In this document: piece by piece, positions 9,123 to 17,250 of the stretch
Numbering within the stretch: the stretch's first letter is position 1
How the letters are laid out: each line of letters opens with the position of its first letter
Assembly: GCF_036226925.1 (NCBI RefSeq)
Contig: NZ_CP109031.1
Location: 9,114,001-9,178,000 of the forward strand
Length of the DNA: 64,000 nucleotides
Direction: 5' to 3'
DNA from: Streptomyces sp. NBC_00659
GTDB taxonomy: Bacteria > Actinomycetota > Actinomycetes > Streptomycetales > Streptomycetaceae
Notes under the pieces: model-generated
Database searches by the model: none
What the model was told of the DNA's origin: nothing
Seen by the model: only the letters and a program-made list of their open reading frames with translations
Made by a program: the position numbers and the translations under genes

Positions 9123-9467
9123 GGTGATGTCTCCCTCAGGGGGCGCAGATGTGCTGGCACGAATGTGTGATCAGGGGGAGTCCACGCCCCTTGGACGCAG
9201 GAACTTACATGGTGGAGCAGGCTGTTCGGCACAGCGCGCAGCCGTGACTTGTTTCACGCGAGGTCTGTTGCCGACAACACGCGGAGGGCGTCGTGGTACG
9301 GCGTTCCCGACATGTTCCCCACCGTTTCGATGCGTCAGGGATGGGCATGGTCCGTCTCCTGATGCCGCTCCGGCCGTCCCGGCGTGGGCGGGGAACCCCG
9401 GCATCCGGCCCGACCGCGGCCGGGTTCCGCCGCACACGGTGGCGGTCAGGCGGCGGTCGGATACCGG
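9123..9467. other. Intergenic region upstream of pntA with two dyads
   Basis: No supported gene. Two palindromes are present: CGTGA-CTTGTT-TCACG at 9243-9258, sharing only GTGA-N6-TCAC with the redox regulator Rex operator, and TGTTG-CCGA-CAACA at 9266-9279. Either could be an operator for the pntAB promoter. Confidence 0.4.
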
Positions 9468-9650
9468 TCATGTGTCGGTCATGTCAGGACTCCTGAGCCC
9501 GCTCCGGCATCGCGTGTGCGTGAGGGGGACGGGCGCCGCGGGCAGGCTCAGTTCGGACAGTGCGCCTCCGGACGGCGCCTCGTCCGCGGTGAGCGTGCCC
9601 CCGTGACGGCGCGCCACGTCGCGTACGACGGCCGGCCCCAGCTCGGCGCC
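9468..9650 (-). pseudogene. C-terminal remnant of a sensor histidine kinase
   Basis: On the minus strand this frame reads [18 protein letters not shown], then a [13 protein letters not shown] stretch and ELSLPAA, ending at a TGA at 9468. That is the G2-box and last two strands of a histidine-kinase ATPase domain (compare [18 protein letters not shown] in intact kinases), with the glycine box already altered. No upstream kinase sequence and no partner regulator is present; hemC starts just beyond. It appears to be the last ~60 codons left after a deletion. Confidence 0.5.
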
Positions 9651-9760
9651 GCACCGAGCTGAGGCGGCCGTCGGCGCGCCCCAATGTCCTTGGTACGCCG
9701 CCGGTGTGGACCTCCGGATTGACGGGAGGAGTCGGCCTCCGACGCACTATCGTGTACGAC

Positions 9761-10693
9761 ATGTCCGCTCCTGAGCTGATCCGTATCGTTTCCCGTGACT
9801 CGCCCATGGCCCTGGCCCAGGTGGAGCGCGTCCGCGCCGAGCTCGGCGTGCTTCATCCCGAACTCCGGACCGTGGTGATCCCGGTCAAGACCACCGGCGA
9901 CAAATGGATGGGAGATCTCTCCCAGGTCGAGGGCAAGGGGGCGTTCACCAAGGAGGTCGACGCCGCGCTCGTCGCCGGGGAGGCGGACCTCGCGGTGCAC
10001 TGCGTCAAGGACGTGCCCGCGGACAGGCCGCTGCCCGCCGGGACGACCTTCGCGGCGTTCCTCAAGCGTGACGACATCCGTGATGCCCTCGTCCATCCCG
10101 GCGGCCTGCTCCTCGACGAGCTCCCCGCGGGGACCCGGATCGGAACGTCCTCGGTGCGCAGGGTCGCTCAACTCGCCGCCTCCCACCCGCATCTGGAATG
10201 CGTGCCGTTTCGCGGCAACGCCAACCGCCGCCTGGACAAGCTCGCCGCGGGCGAGGTCGACGCCCTGCTGCTCGCCGCCTCCGGACTGGAGCGCATCGGC
10301 CGGCCGGACATGATCACCGAGGTCCTGTCGACCGAGACGATGTGCCCGCCGATCGGGGCCGGCGTCCTGGCTCTTCAGTGCCGTGAGGCGGATACCTCCA
10401 CGATCGGCATCGTCAGCGGACTGAACGATCCCGGCACTTATCGGGAGACCACGGCGGAGCGGATGTTCCTGCACGTCCTCCAAGGCCACTGCAACAGCCC
10501 GATCGCCGGATACGCGAAGGCGTCCCGGGGCGATCTGTCATTGCGGGCCTGCGTGTTCAGCCCCGACGGAAAGACCGTCCTGAACGCCCACGAATGGGCC
10601 GGGCGGCTCAGCCCGTCGGACCTCGGTGCTTCCGTCGCTCTGGCTCTGCTGCGACAGGGCGCCCGCGAACTGATCGACAGCATCGCCCACTGA
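9761..10693 (+). CDS. hemC: Hydroxymethylbilane synthase
   Basis: A 310-residue porphobilinogen deaminase that joins four porphobilinogen units into hydroxymethylbilane for haem and cobamide synthesis. Visible family residues are the catalytic Asp84 in CVKDVPAD, the substrate-binding arginines in [11 protein letters not shown] and [11 protein letters not shown], and the cofactor-carrying Cys244 in [11 protein letters not shown] (the usual context is GGCQxPIG, so this copy is divergent). ATG 9761 matches the family N-terminus. It is alone, not with hemA/hemD as in the core Streptomyces haem cluster, so it is probably a second copy. A strong hairpin follows. Confidence 0.9.
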   Translation: MSAPELIRIVSRDSPMALAQVERVRAELGVLHPELRTVVIPVKTTGDKWMGDLSQVEGKGAFTKEVDAALVAGEADLAVHCVKDVPADRPLPAGTTFAAFLKRDDIRDALVHPGGLLLDELPAGTRIGTSSVRRVAQLAASHPHLECVPFRGNANRRLDKLAAGEVDALLLAASGLERIGRPDMITEVLSTETMCPPIGAGVLALQCREADTSTIGIVSGLNDPGTYRETTAERMFLHVLQGHCNSPIAGYAKASRGDLSLRACVFSPDGKTVLNAHEWAGRLSPSDLGASVALALLRQGARELIDSIAH

Positions 10694-10763
10694 CACCGGG
10701 GTCCGGGCCGCGAGCGAGGTCGGTTCAGGTGGCGCGGAACGGGGCGACAACACGGCGAGACGA

Positions 10764-10796
10764 CGGTGCGACCGCCCTTGTGGGGCGGTCGCACCG
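10764..10796. terminator. Bidirectional hairpin terminator, hemC/glucanase
   Basis: CGGTGCGACCGCCC (10764-10777) pairs perfectly with 10783-10796, loop TTGTG. It sits between the converging hemC and glucanase genes. Confidence 0.8.
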
Positions 10797-10810
10797 CTGA
10801 AACGCGCGGG

Positions 10811-12475
10811 TCAGCTGGTGAAGGTGAACCAGTTGATGTTGGTGAAGTCGGAACTGCTGCCCGAGAAGACCAGGTACACGTCGTGGACTCCGGTGGCGGA
10901 GGCCACGATGTTCGCGGGAACGGTCTGCCAGCTCTGCCAGCCGCCGTTGTTGGCGAAGTTGATCTCGGCGATCTTCGTGCCGCTGAGGCTGTCGAGCCGT
11001 ACCTGGACGGCACCGCTGACGCCGGCGGCGGCACCGGATGCCAGCCGGGCCTTGAACTGGTTAGGGGAGGCCGAACCGAAGTCGACGGAGGAGAACTTGA
11101 GCCAGTCGCCGTTCGCGATGTAGCCCACGTCGCTGCCGCCGCCGGAGTCGGAGCAGGCCTCGGTGGTGGTCCCGCTCTGCGCCGAGTAGGACTCGGCCTG
11201 GATGGTGCTGTAGGCGCTGATGTTGCCCGAGCCGCCCCCCGATCCTCCCCCGGAGCCCCCGGCGCCCAGGGTGATGCTCCACGAGGTGGGCGCCCCGTCC
11301 TGGATGTGCCCGTCGACGGGAGCCGAGCCGGTGGGGCCGACGTCGTCGTAGGGGAAGGCGTAGCCGATGCTGGCGTACTTGTGGACCAGCCGCGCGTAGT
11401 GGTTGGTGATCGCGTCCGTGTAGTACTGGGCGGGCGTCACGCCGTCGGGGTTGTTGTTCCCGCCCGGGACCAGCAGCGAGCTGCGGTTGAGCGCGGCGGA
11501 GAGGCGGGCGGCGATCGCCCCGCGTGCGTCCCCGCCGGAGTTGTAGAGGGGACCGGACGCGCAGCCGAAGATGTCGGTGGCGCTCGGCTTGGTGAAGGGC
11601 ACGCCGTTGGTGTTGAGACCGGAGAAGACGATGGCGTTGCCGGAGACCTTGCCGGTGTAGGAACCGATGCTGCCCTGGCCGTTGATGGTCAGCGGGTTGG
11701 AGGTGTAGTGGCTCCAGACCCGGTTGAGGTAGTCGTCCCAGTAGCCGCCGAAGTCCACCGGCGAGTGCGAGGGCGCCATGACACGTAGCACACCACCGGA
11801 GGAGTCGGTGGCCACCAGCCTGTCCCAGGGGGCTCCGTCGGCGGCGTGCTGGGCCTGCAGACCCGAGGCGATGGAGGCGAGGGCGCCGGAGGGCAGCGGG
11901 CTGACCGACTGGTTGCCCCCGCTGCCGGTGCTGGACATCGAGATCGGCAGCGCCACCATGTCCACGTAGGAGATGTTCGCGTAGAGGTTGGCGCTGTTGA
12001 AGGTGAACTCGCAGAACGTCCAGTTGGTCGACCAGTTGGGGTCGGCACTGACCAGGGCGGGCTGCACCACGCCGGGCACGGCACCCGGGTTGACGAAGAA
12101 CTGGAGCTTCTTCCCGACCGAGAAGTAGACGCGGCCGCTGATGATGTAGTTGGTCAGGTTGACGGTGGTGGCGGCCGAGCCGGAGGCGCCCAGCGGGATG
12201 GAGTAGTCGGCGATGGGGGTCACCGCGGACGACGGGTTGGGCAGCCGGTTCAGGGCGCCGCTTGCCGAGACGAAGACCGGCCAGCCGCTGCTGTCGGTGC
12301 CGGATATGTAGGCGTAGACGGTGTCGTGGCCGGAGTTGTTCGCCAGTTTCACGGGGAGTGAGACTCCTGCCGCCGCCGCAGTGGACGTCAACGGCGAGAC
12401 CGGTGAGAACGGGCTGAGTGCGGCCGTACCGGTGATGGCACCGGCCGCGGTCAGGAAGGAACGTCGGGAAACCAC
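10811..12475 (-). CDS. Secreted GH64 beta-1,3-glucanase with CBM6 module
   Basis: A 554-residue exported enzyme. It opens with a twin-arginine type signal (VSRRSFLTAAGAITGTAAL, Arg-Arg with following hydrophobic stretch and Ala-rich cleavage region near residue 36). Residues about 40-415 form a thaumatin-like glycoside hydrolase family 64 domain, with LPVKLANNSGHDTVYAYISG and FPYDDVGPTGS as recognisable parts. A Gly/Ser linker precedes a C-terminal carbohydrate-binding module of family 6 type (IQAESYSAQSG, YIANGDWLKFSSVDFG, DVYLVFSG). GH64 enzymes release laminaripentaose from beta-1,3-glucan, so fungal wall degradation is likely. GTG 12475 has GGGAGGG upstream. A palindrome about 100 bases upstream may be its operator. 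Confidence 0.92.
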   Translation of the reverse strand: MVSRRSFLTAAGAITGTAALSPFSPVSPLTSTAAAAGVSLPVKLANNSGHDTVYAYISGTDSSGWPVFVSASGALNRLPNPSSAVTPIADYSIPLGASGSAATTVNLTNYIISGRVYFSVGKKLQFFVNPGAVPGVVQPALVSADPNWSTNWTFCEFTFNSANLYANISYVDMVALPISMSSTGSGGNQSVSPLPSGALASIASGLQAQHAADGAPWDRLVATDSSGGVLRVMAPSHSPVDFGGYWDDYLNRVWSHYTSNPLTINGQGSIGSYTGKVSGNAIVFSGLNTNGVPFTKPSATDIFGCASGPLYNSGGDARGAIAARLSAALNRSSLLVPGGNNNPDGVTPAQYYTDAITNHYARLVHKYASIGYAFPYDDVGPTGSAPVDGHIQDGAPTSWSITLGAGGSGGGSGGGSGNISAYSTIQAESYSAQSGTTTEACSDSGGGSDVGYIANGDWLKFSSVDFGSASPNQFKARLASGAAAGVSGAVQVRLDSLSGTKIAEINFANNGGWQSWQTVPANIVASATGVHDVYLVFSGSSSDFTNINWFTFTS

Positions 12476-12793
12476 AGGGGCCCTCCCGGAGAGGGTGATG
12501 AACCGTCAGCAGGGCGACGGTTGGGGGGAGTTGTTTCGTGTGGGGTTCTGTGCGGGGGTGACGTTATTGGACTGGACCAGTGCAGTCAAGGTTGCGGAAC
12601 CATTACGTCCAAGTAACGGCATTCGTGTCTCACCAGGACCCTCGGCGCCTGAAGTTCACGCGCTCCGGGGCCGTGAGCGGCGACCGATGTGCCGGCTCCG
12701 GTCGGGGCCGCCGGACGGGCCCGTTCGCCGCACGTCGTGTGCCGGGCCGTGTGCGGCGCACTCGCCCTCCGGCATCGCGCCTGCCGCGCGGCG
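12476..12793. other. Intergenic region: glucanase promoter
   Basis: No gene seen. The part next to 12475 must hold the glucanase promoter and includes the palindrome at 12571-12581; the rest is the 3' flank of the MFS gene. Confidence 0.5.
12571..12581. promoter_or_regulatory. Candidate operator ACTGGACCAGT upstream of glucanase
   Basis: A perfect 11-bp palindrome (ACTGG-A-CCAGT), embedded in a looser outer dyad TTGGACTG...CAGTCAA. It shares CTGG/CCAG arms with DasR sites but with shorter spacing, so DasR is doubtful; a LacI/ROK or GntR sugar repressor is possible. Confidence 0.35.
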
Positions 12794-14035
12794 TCAGATC
12801 TCCTGCGCTTCGGGCATGGGTCGAGTGCCGGCCGGTGCCGGAGTCCTCTCGCCGCGGCCGGTCAGCAGGAGCGCGAATGCCACGGCCAAGCCGGACAGGC
12901 CGGCGCCGAGGAGCTGCACCCGGTAGTCGAGGACGGCCACCATGCCCGTGCCCAGGAGCAGGGCGAGTCCCGTAGGCGCGTATACGAAGGTGTTGGCCGT
13001 CGCCGCGACCCTGCCGAGCAACTTGGACGGGGTGTACTTCTGTACGGCCGTCAGCGCCGCGATGACGGGGCAGGGCAAGCCCAGGCCGATCAGCAGGCTG
13101 CCGCCGAGCGTGACGGGCAGCCAGGGAGTGGCCCGAGCCAGCATGCCAAGGGCGAAGATGGCGAGTCCGGCCGCCGAGAAGGTGCGCTCAGGTATCCGGC
13201 GCATCAGCGCACCGGCCGCCAGCCCGCTGACGACCGAGCCGAGCCCCTGGAGCGAGGTGAGCACGCCCGCGAAGGCCGGGGACCGGTGGAGCCCGGCGTC
13301 GAGCATCGCGTACGTGGCCGTGCTGCTGAGGCCGGCCAGCATCATGGTCGTCCCGCTGGTGATGACCAGCGAACGCAGTGCCGGGTACTGCCGCAGGTAG
13401 CGGGCGCCTTCGGCGGTCCCGGCGGTCCACACCCGCCCGGTGCGCGGTGCGGGCGAGGCTTCCCGCACCCGGATCAGCCTGAAGGCGGCCGCGGCCAGGA
13501 CGAAGCTGGCCGCGTCCAGCAGTGCAACGGTCCGGCCGCCGAACGCGGTGAACAGGCTCGCGCCGGCCAGCGGAGCGAGCAGCTTCATGCCCTCGAGGGC
13601 GGTGAGTACCAGACCGTTGAAGTCGCCGCGCAGTTCGTCCGGCACGGCTGCCGCCACCAGGGCTGTCTCGGCCGCGTCTGTGAGCACCATGCCCGTTCCG
13701 ACCAGGGTCAGCACGGCGAACAGCAGCCAGACCTGTTCCTGTGAACGCACGAAGAGCGGCGCGGTCATGACGGCGGCCAGGGCCAGGTTGGTCGCGACCA
13801 GAAGCGGACGTCGGCGCACCCGGTCCGCCACGGTGCCGAGCACGGGTCCCGCGAAGGTCGGCAGCCACATGCAGAAGCCGACGAGCGCGGCGAGGCTGCT
13901 GGAACCGGTGAGCGTCTTGACCCAGATTCCGGCGGCCAGCGCCATGGCCGAGTTGCCGAAACCAGAGACGATCACTCCGCCCAGATAGAGACGCGCGTTG
14001 CGGTCCCGGAAGACCTTCAGCGTGTTCCAGCTCAT
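12794..14035 (-). CDS. MFS transporter (macrolide-efflux-like)
   Basis: A 413-residue 12-helix major facilitator starting MSWNTLKVFRDRNARLYLGGVIVSGFG, with GTVADRVRRRPLL as the loop 2-3 signature and RTGRVWTAGTAEGARYLRQ as the central loop. This is the DHA3/MefA-like exporter branch that pumps drugs out using the proton gradient. ATG 14035 follows GGGCGAGGG, better than the start at 14065. It is divergent from an ArsR-type regulator, and a dyad lies between them, so the pair is probably a self-contained efflux unit. Substrate is unknown. Family and topology are firm. Confidence 0.9.
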   Translation of the reverse strand: MSWNTLKVFRDRNARLYLGGVIVSGFGNSAMALAAGIWVKTLTGSSSLAALVGFCMWLPTFAGPVLGTVADRVRRRPLLVATNLALAAVMTAPLFVRSQEQVWLLFAVLTLVGTGMVLTDAAETALVAAAVPDELRGDFNGLVLTALEGMKLLAPLAGASLFTAFGGRTVALLDAASFVLAAAAFRLIRVREASPAPRTGRVWTAGTAEGARYLRQYPALRSLVITSGTTMMLAGLSSTATYAMLDAGLHRSPAFAGVLTSLQGLGSVVSGLAAGALMRRIPERTFSAAGLAIFALGMLARATPWLPVTLGGSLLIGLGLPCPVIAALTAVQKYTPSKLLGRVAATANTFVYAPTGLALLLGTGMVAVLDYRVQLLGAGLSGLAVAFALLLTGRGERTPAPAGTRPMPEAQEI

Positions 14036-14070
14036 TCCCTCGCCCTTCGGTGCGCCTGGCGGCACAACCT

Positions 14071-14094
14071 ACCCCCAATCATCTGCTTGGTGGT
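14071..14094. promoter_or_regulatory. Candidate operator between MFS and ArsR genes
   Basis: ACCCCCAA (14071-14078) and TTGGTGGT (14087-14094) form an imperfect inverted repeat (7 of 8 paired) 8 bases apart. The symmetry extends loosely on both sides. It lies centrally in the 99-bp gap between the divergent starts. Confidence 0.45.
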
Positions 14095-14134
14095 AAGGGT
14101 TCACCGGCGCCGGGCATGCGCTTTACTGGCCCGC

Positions 14135-14653
14135 GTGACCGAAACCGATCCCGTGCTGCGCGCGCTCGCCCACCCCTTGCGGCTGCGGATGCTCAGCCTC
14201 ATGTGGCCGGGGCCGATGTCGGCCGCCGAGCTCGCCCGCGAGTTGGACGTCTCTCACGCGCTGGCCAGCCAGCACCTGCGGCGCCTGGACGCGGTGGGTC
14301 TGGTCGAGCTGGCGGAGGAACGCACCCGCCGCGGCGGCAGGGAGCGCCGCTACCGCACCGTCCAGGGCACGCCACTCTCCGACCAGCACGAGGGAACCCC
14401 GATGCTGGCCGAGACCATGGCGCACACCCTTCGGGAACGTGCCCGGCGACGTGCGGAGGGAAGCGAGGGCGTCACCGTGGACGCCGAGCTGTGGGTGGAT
14501 CCCCCAACCTGGGAGAGCGTCCGGCAGCGACTCGTCGAGCTCGCCACCGAGCTCCACGAAGCGGCCCGGCCGCCGCACACGCCGGGCACTGTCCCGCTGG
14601 GCGTGAGCGTGATGGCCTTCCCGCTGCAGGACGGGACGCGTCCGGACGGATGA
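14135..14653 (+). CDS. ArsR/winged-helix transcriptional regulator
   Basis: A 172-residue regulator beginning VTETDPVLRALAHPLRLRMLSLM, the classic ArsR-type helix 1, followed by the recognition region SAAELARELDVSHALASQHLRRLDAVGLVELAEERTRRGGRERRYR with the winged beta-hairpin. The C-terminal part resembles regulators carrying an extra effector domain rather than a metal site; no Cys ligand pair is present, so metal sensing is unlikely. GTG 14135 is chosen because the family begins there. It is divergent to the MFS exporter it most probably controls. Confidence 0.85.
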   Translation: MTETDPVLRALAHPLRLRMLSLMWPGPMSAAELARELDVSHALASQHLRRLDAVGLVELAEERTRRGGRERRYRTVQGTPLSDQHEGTPMLAETMAHTLRERARRRAEGSEGVTVDAELWVDPPTWESVRQRLVELATELHEAARPPHTPGTVPLGVSVMAFPLQDGTRPDG

Positions 14654-14897
14654 ACCGCCCGGGCGGGGCCGGTGGGGCGCCCGTCCTCGGTGTGTCTCGT
14701 TACCTGGCCCGTCCGGGGCCACTTGGGGGTCCGGGGCTGTCGCCGGGCGCCGGTGGACCGGTTTCGCCTCGGGCGACGCGGATCATGACAGTTTCGCCGG
14801 GCGGTGGACGCGAGCGGCGCCGGGACCCTGGTCCGGGCGCCGCTCGTACTCGTCCTTCTTCAGGCCCGGTTCGGCCGGCCCGGCGTGTGATTCCGGG

Positions 14898-15446
14898 TCA
14901 GCAGCCGGTGTCCTTGGGGGTGAAGTCCATACGCGCGTGCTCGTCCGTGCCGATGGCCGCGTCGTAGGTCGTTCTGCTGACCTGGTACCAGACGTCGTCC
15001 TTGTTCTTGTCGCCGCTCACGTCGTCCAGGCTGACACACCACTGTTCCCGCCGGACGACACGCGTGTAGGTCTCGGTTCCGCTGCGGATCTGCTTGCAGC
15101 TCTTGGAGTGCTCGGTCGAATACCAGGTGCGGGTACGCCGCTTGGCGCCCGAGCCGGTGCTTGTCGTGTGTTTGACCCGCCGGGTGGCCGTGGTGCACTT
15201 CTTCGTCATGTGCGGCCGCTTGGCCCGGGTGGTCAGGGCCGCGCGGTGGCGGATCTCGTCACGGAGGCCGAAGACGCTCGCGGCGGCCGTGTCCGGTCGT
15301 CGCTCCCCGGCGGCGTTCCCGCTGTCCTGGCCGACGCCGGCCGAGTGGTTCGACCCCACGTCGCGGACGTCATCCCCGTTGCTGCACGCACCCAGCCCGG
15401 CTATCAGAACAGCCGTCACCGCAGCCGTGGCAAGTCGCTTGAACAT
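14898..15446 (-). CDS. Secreted lipoprotein of unknown function
   Basis: A 182-residue lipoprotein. The N-terminus MFKRLATAAVTAVLIAGLGACSNG is a clear type II signal with lipobox LGAC (Cys21), and ATG 15446 follows CGAGGGA. The mature part is basic and polar with scattered Cys (KKCTTATRR, SCKQI, EQWCVSLDD, DTGC), suggesting disulfides. No known domain is recognised, though YxVxRTTYDAA near the end is typical of small Streptomyces lipoproteins. No operon partner is evident. Confidence 0.75.
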   Translation of the reverse strand: MFKRLATAAVTAVLIAGLGACSNGDDVRDVGSNHSAGVGQDSGNAAGERRPDTAAASVFGLRDEIRHRAALTTRAKRPHMTKKCTTATRRVKHTTSTGSGAKRRTRTWYSTEHSKSCKQIRSGTETYTRVVRREQWCVSLDDVSGDKNKDDVWYQVSRTTYDAAIGTDEHARMDFTPKDTGC

Positions 15447-15747
15447 GTTTTCCCTCGTGGTCGACGGGCCGCAGCGTAACCGATCACCGGCCGAAGCCGA
15501 ACAGGAGGGATCAAGAGCGGGCTCGGAGAGACATCCGCTCCTGCCCGGCGTACGCGAACACCTGCAGCCATCGTCCGTGCGCCGGTGTGCGCCCCGGCGG
15601 TCAGGGGGTCGTGCAGATGGCTCTCAACCCTTACCAGCAGGGGCCGTTCATCTGCCGACTCGCCTGTTGGAGTGCCGCTTCTCAAGCCGGACCACCGGCC
15701 GACCGATGCCAACGCCGGAAGATCAAGATCGAGAAGGGCTGGACAGA
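15447..15747. other. Intergenic region upstream of ribB
   Basis: About 300 bases with no supported gene. It separates the divergent lipoprotein and ribB. No convincing FMN riboswitch element (RFN conserved helices) could be read. Confidence 0.4.
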
Positions 15748-16404
15748 GTGACATCAGTTGGGAAGCGACGGCCGCTGGACCCCCTCGCCGTCGCCGTCGG
15801 CGAACTGCGGGCAGGGCGCCCGGTCATCGTGGTCGACGACGAGGACCGGGAGAACGAGGGCGACCTGGTCATGGCGGCCCAGTTCGCCACTGCGGAGACC
15901 ATGGGCTTCTTCGTCCGCTTCACCAGCGGGCTGATCTGCGTCCCGATGACGGGCGAGATCGCCGACCGGCTCCGGCTGCCGCTCATGGTGGAGCCCGCCC
16001 CGGGCACGGATCCGATCAGCACGACCGCCTACACCGTCTCCGCGGACGCGGCGGGCACCGGGTCGGGGATCTCGGCCGCCGACCGGGCGGCGACGGCGCG
16101 GACGCTGGCCGACGCCTCGACCCTGCCCGGACAACTGGTCCGCCCCGGGCACATGTTCCCGCTACGGGCCCGCCCCGGCGGGGTCGCCGAACGGCGCGGC
16201 CACACCGAGGCCACCGTGGACCTGCTGCGCCTGGCCGGGCTGGCACCGGTCGGCGTGCTCAGCGAGGTCTGCGAGGACGACGGCTCCCTCGCACGTTTCG
16301 AACGGCTGCGTGTGTTCGCCGACCGGCACGGGCTGGCACTGGTCTCCATCGAGCAGCTCTCCCAGCATCTGCGTGATGCGGACCCCGCTCCGGCCGCGGT
16401 GTGA
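15748..16404 (+). CDS. ribB: 3,4-dihydroxy-2-butanone 4-phosphate synthase
   Basis: A 218-residue stand-alone RibB that converts ribulose 5-phosphate to the four-carbon precursor of riboflavin, releasing formate. The Mg-binding and catalytic segment DDEDRENEGDLVMAA (residues 30-44) and the RPGHMFPLRARPGG...RRGHTEA segment are intact. GTG 15748 is preceded by GAAGG; an ATG at 15706 would add 14 residues without homology. Most Streptomyces have a fused RibBA in the main rib cluster, so this separate copy is probably accessory. The stop overlaps the following HAD gene by four bases. Confidence 0.93.
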   Translation: MTSVGKRRPLDPLAVAVGELRAGRPVIVVDDEDRENEGDLVMAAQFATAETMGFFVRFTSGLICVPMTGEIADRLRLPLMVEPAPGTDPISTTAYTVSADAAGTGSGISAADRAATARTLADASTLPGQLVRPGHMFPLRARPGGVAERRGHTEATVDLLRLAGLAPVGVLSEVCEDDGSLARFERLRVFADRHGLALVSIEQLSQHLRDADPAPAAV

Positions 16405-17108
16405 ACGGCGTGCTGAGCGCCACGGTCTTCGATCTCGACGACACCCTCATCGACACCGGCGACTCCTGGGAACGTGTCTGCGCCGATTTCACCGCCCGCC
16501 ACGGTCACCGCTGGCGGTCGCGGGACGGCACCGCACTGCACGGCAACGGCCACTGGGCGTCCTACGTCGCCGGACTGTGCGGCGGCCCGGTGGACACCGC
16601 CGAGGTCATCGAGGCATGCACGGACGTGATGGCCGACGCCTGCGCGGCCGGCCGCATCCAGGCACTGCCCGGAGCCGTGGAGCTGTTCCGCGAGGCCGTC
16701 CGGCACGGGCCCGTCGGGGTGGCCACCGCCAGCCCGCGCCGCTTCGTCCTGGCCGCACTCGAACACCTCGGCCTCGCCGGGGACGTGAGCGCCGTGGTGT
16801 GCGGCGAGGACGTCACCCGGGCCAAACCCGCCCCCGACCCCTACCTGCGCGCGGCGGCCGCCATCGGCGTCCCGCCGTCGTGCTGCCTGGCTGTCGAGGA
16901 CTCCCCGAACGGCATCCGCTCCGCCACCGCCGCCGGTATGCCCGTCCTCGCCATTCCGCGCGACCGCATGGAACTTCCCGTGGACATCGCCCACCTGCCC
17001 CTGGCCCAGGCCCCCGACGCGGCACACGCCATGCCGCTGCTCACCCGACTGCTCGCCCGCCGGCCCGAACCGGCCGTCCCGGGGCGGCCGGTCGGCGCAG
17101 CCGGATGA
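16401..17108 (+). CDS. HAD-superfamily phosphatase
   Basis: A 235-residue HAD hydrolase. Motif I is FDLDDTLIDT (nucleophile Asp11, acid Asp13), motif II ATAS, motif III RAKPAPD and motif IV VEDSPNG, the beta-phosphoglucomutase/GPH-like subclass. It begins at GTG overlapping the ribB stop (GTGA), so the two are co-translated. Because riboflavin synthesis needs a HAD phosphatase acting on 5-amino-6-ribitylaminouracil phosphate, this gene is a reasonable candidate for that step or for removal of a related phosphate; the sequence alone does not prove it. Confidence 0.85.
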   Translation: MNGVLSATVFDLDDTLIDTGDSWERVCADFTARHGHRWRSRDGTALHGNGHWASYVAGLCGGPVDTAEVIEACTDVMADACAAGRIQALPGAVELFREAVRHGPVGVATASPRRFVLAALEHLGLAGDVSAVVCGEDVTRAKPAPDPYLRAAAAIGVPPSCCLAVEDSPNGIRSATAAGMPVLAIPRDRMELPVDIAHLPLAQAPDAAHAMPLLTRLLARRPEPAVPGRPVGAAG

Positions 17109-17211
17109 TTCCGGACCACGCGACGGCCCCGTCGCCCACCGCGATCCGGCCCTGGCTTCACGAGAGCACAGGCGGCGGGCGGGAGGTCCTTCGACTCCCG
17201 TAGGCGTCGAC

Positions 17212-17250
17212 CCGGGCCTCGCCGCGGACAGCGTCCGCGGCGAGGCCCGG
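17212..17250. terminator. Bidirectional hairpin terminator
   Basis: An 18-bp perfect stem (17212-17229 with 17233-17250) closes a three-base AGC loop, between the converging HAD gene and the membrane-protein gene, whose stop codon starts at the next base. Confidence 0.85.

Noticed and set aside
9548..10489. Minus-strand frame opposite hemC
   Set aside because: Low-complexity shadow; only the 9468-9650 part in another frame matches a kinase tail.
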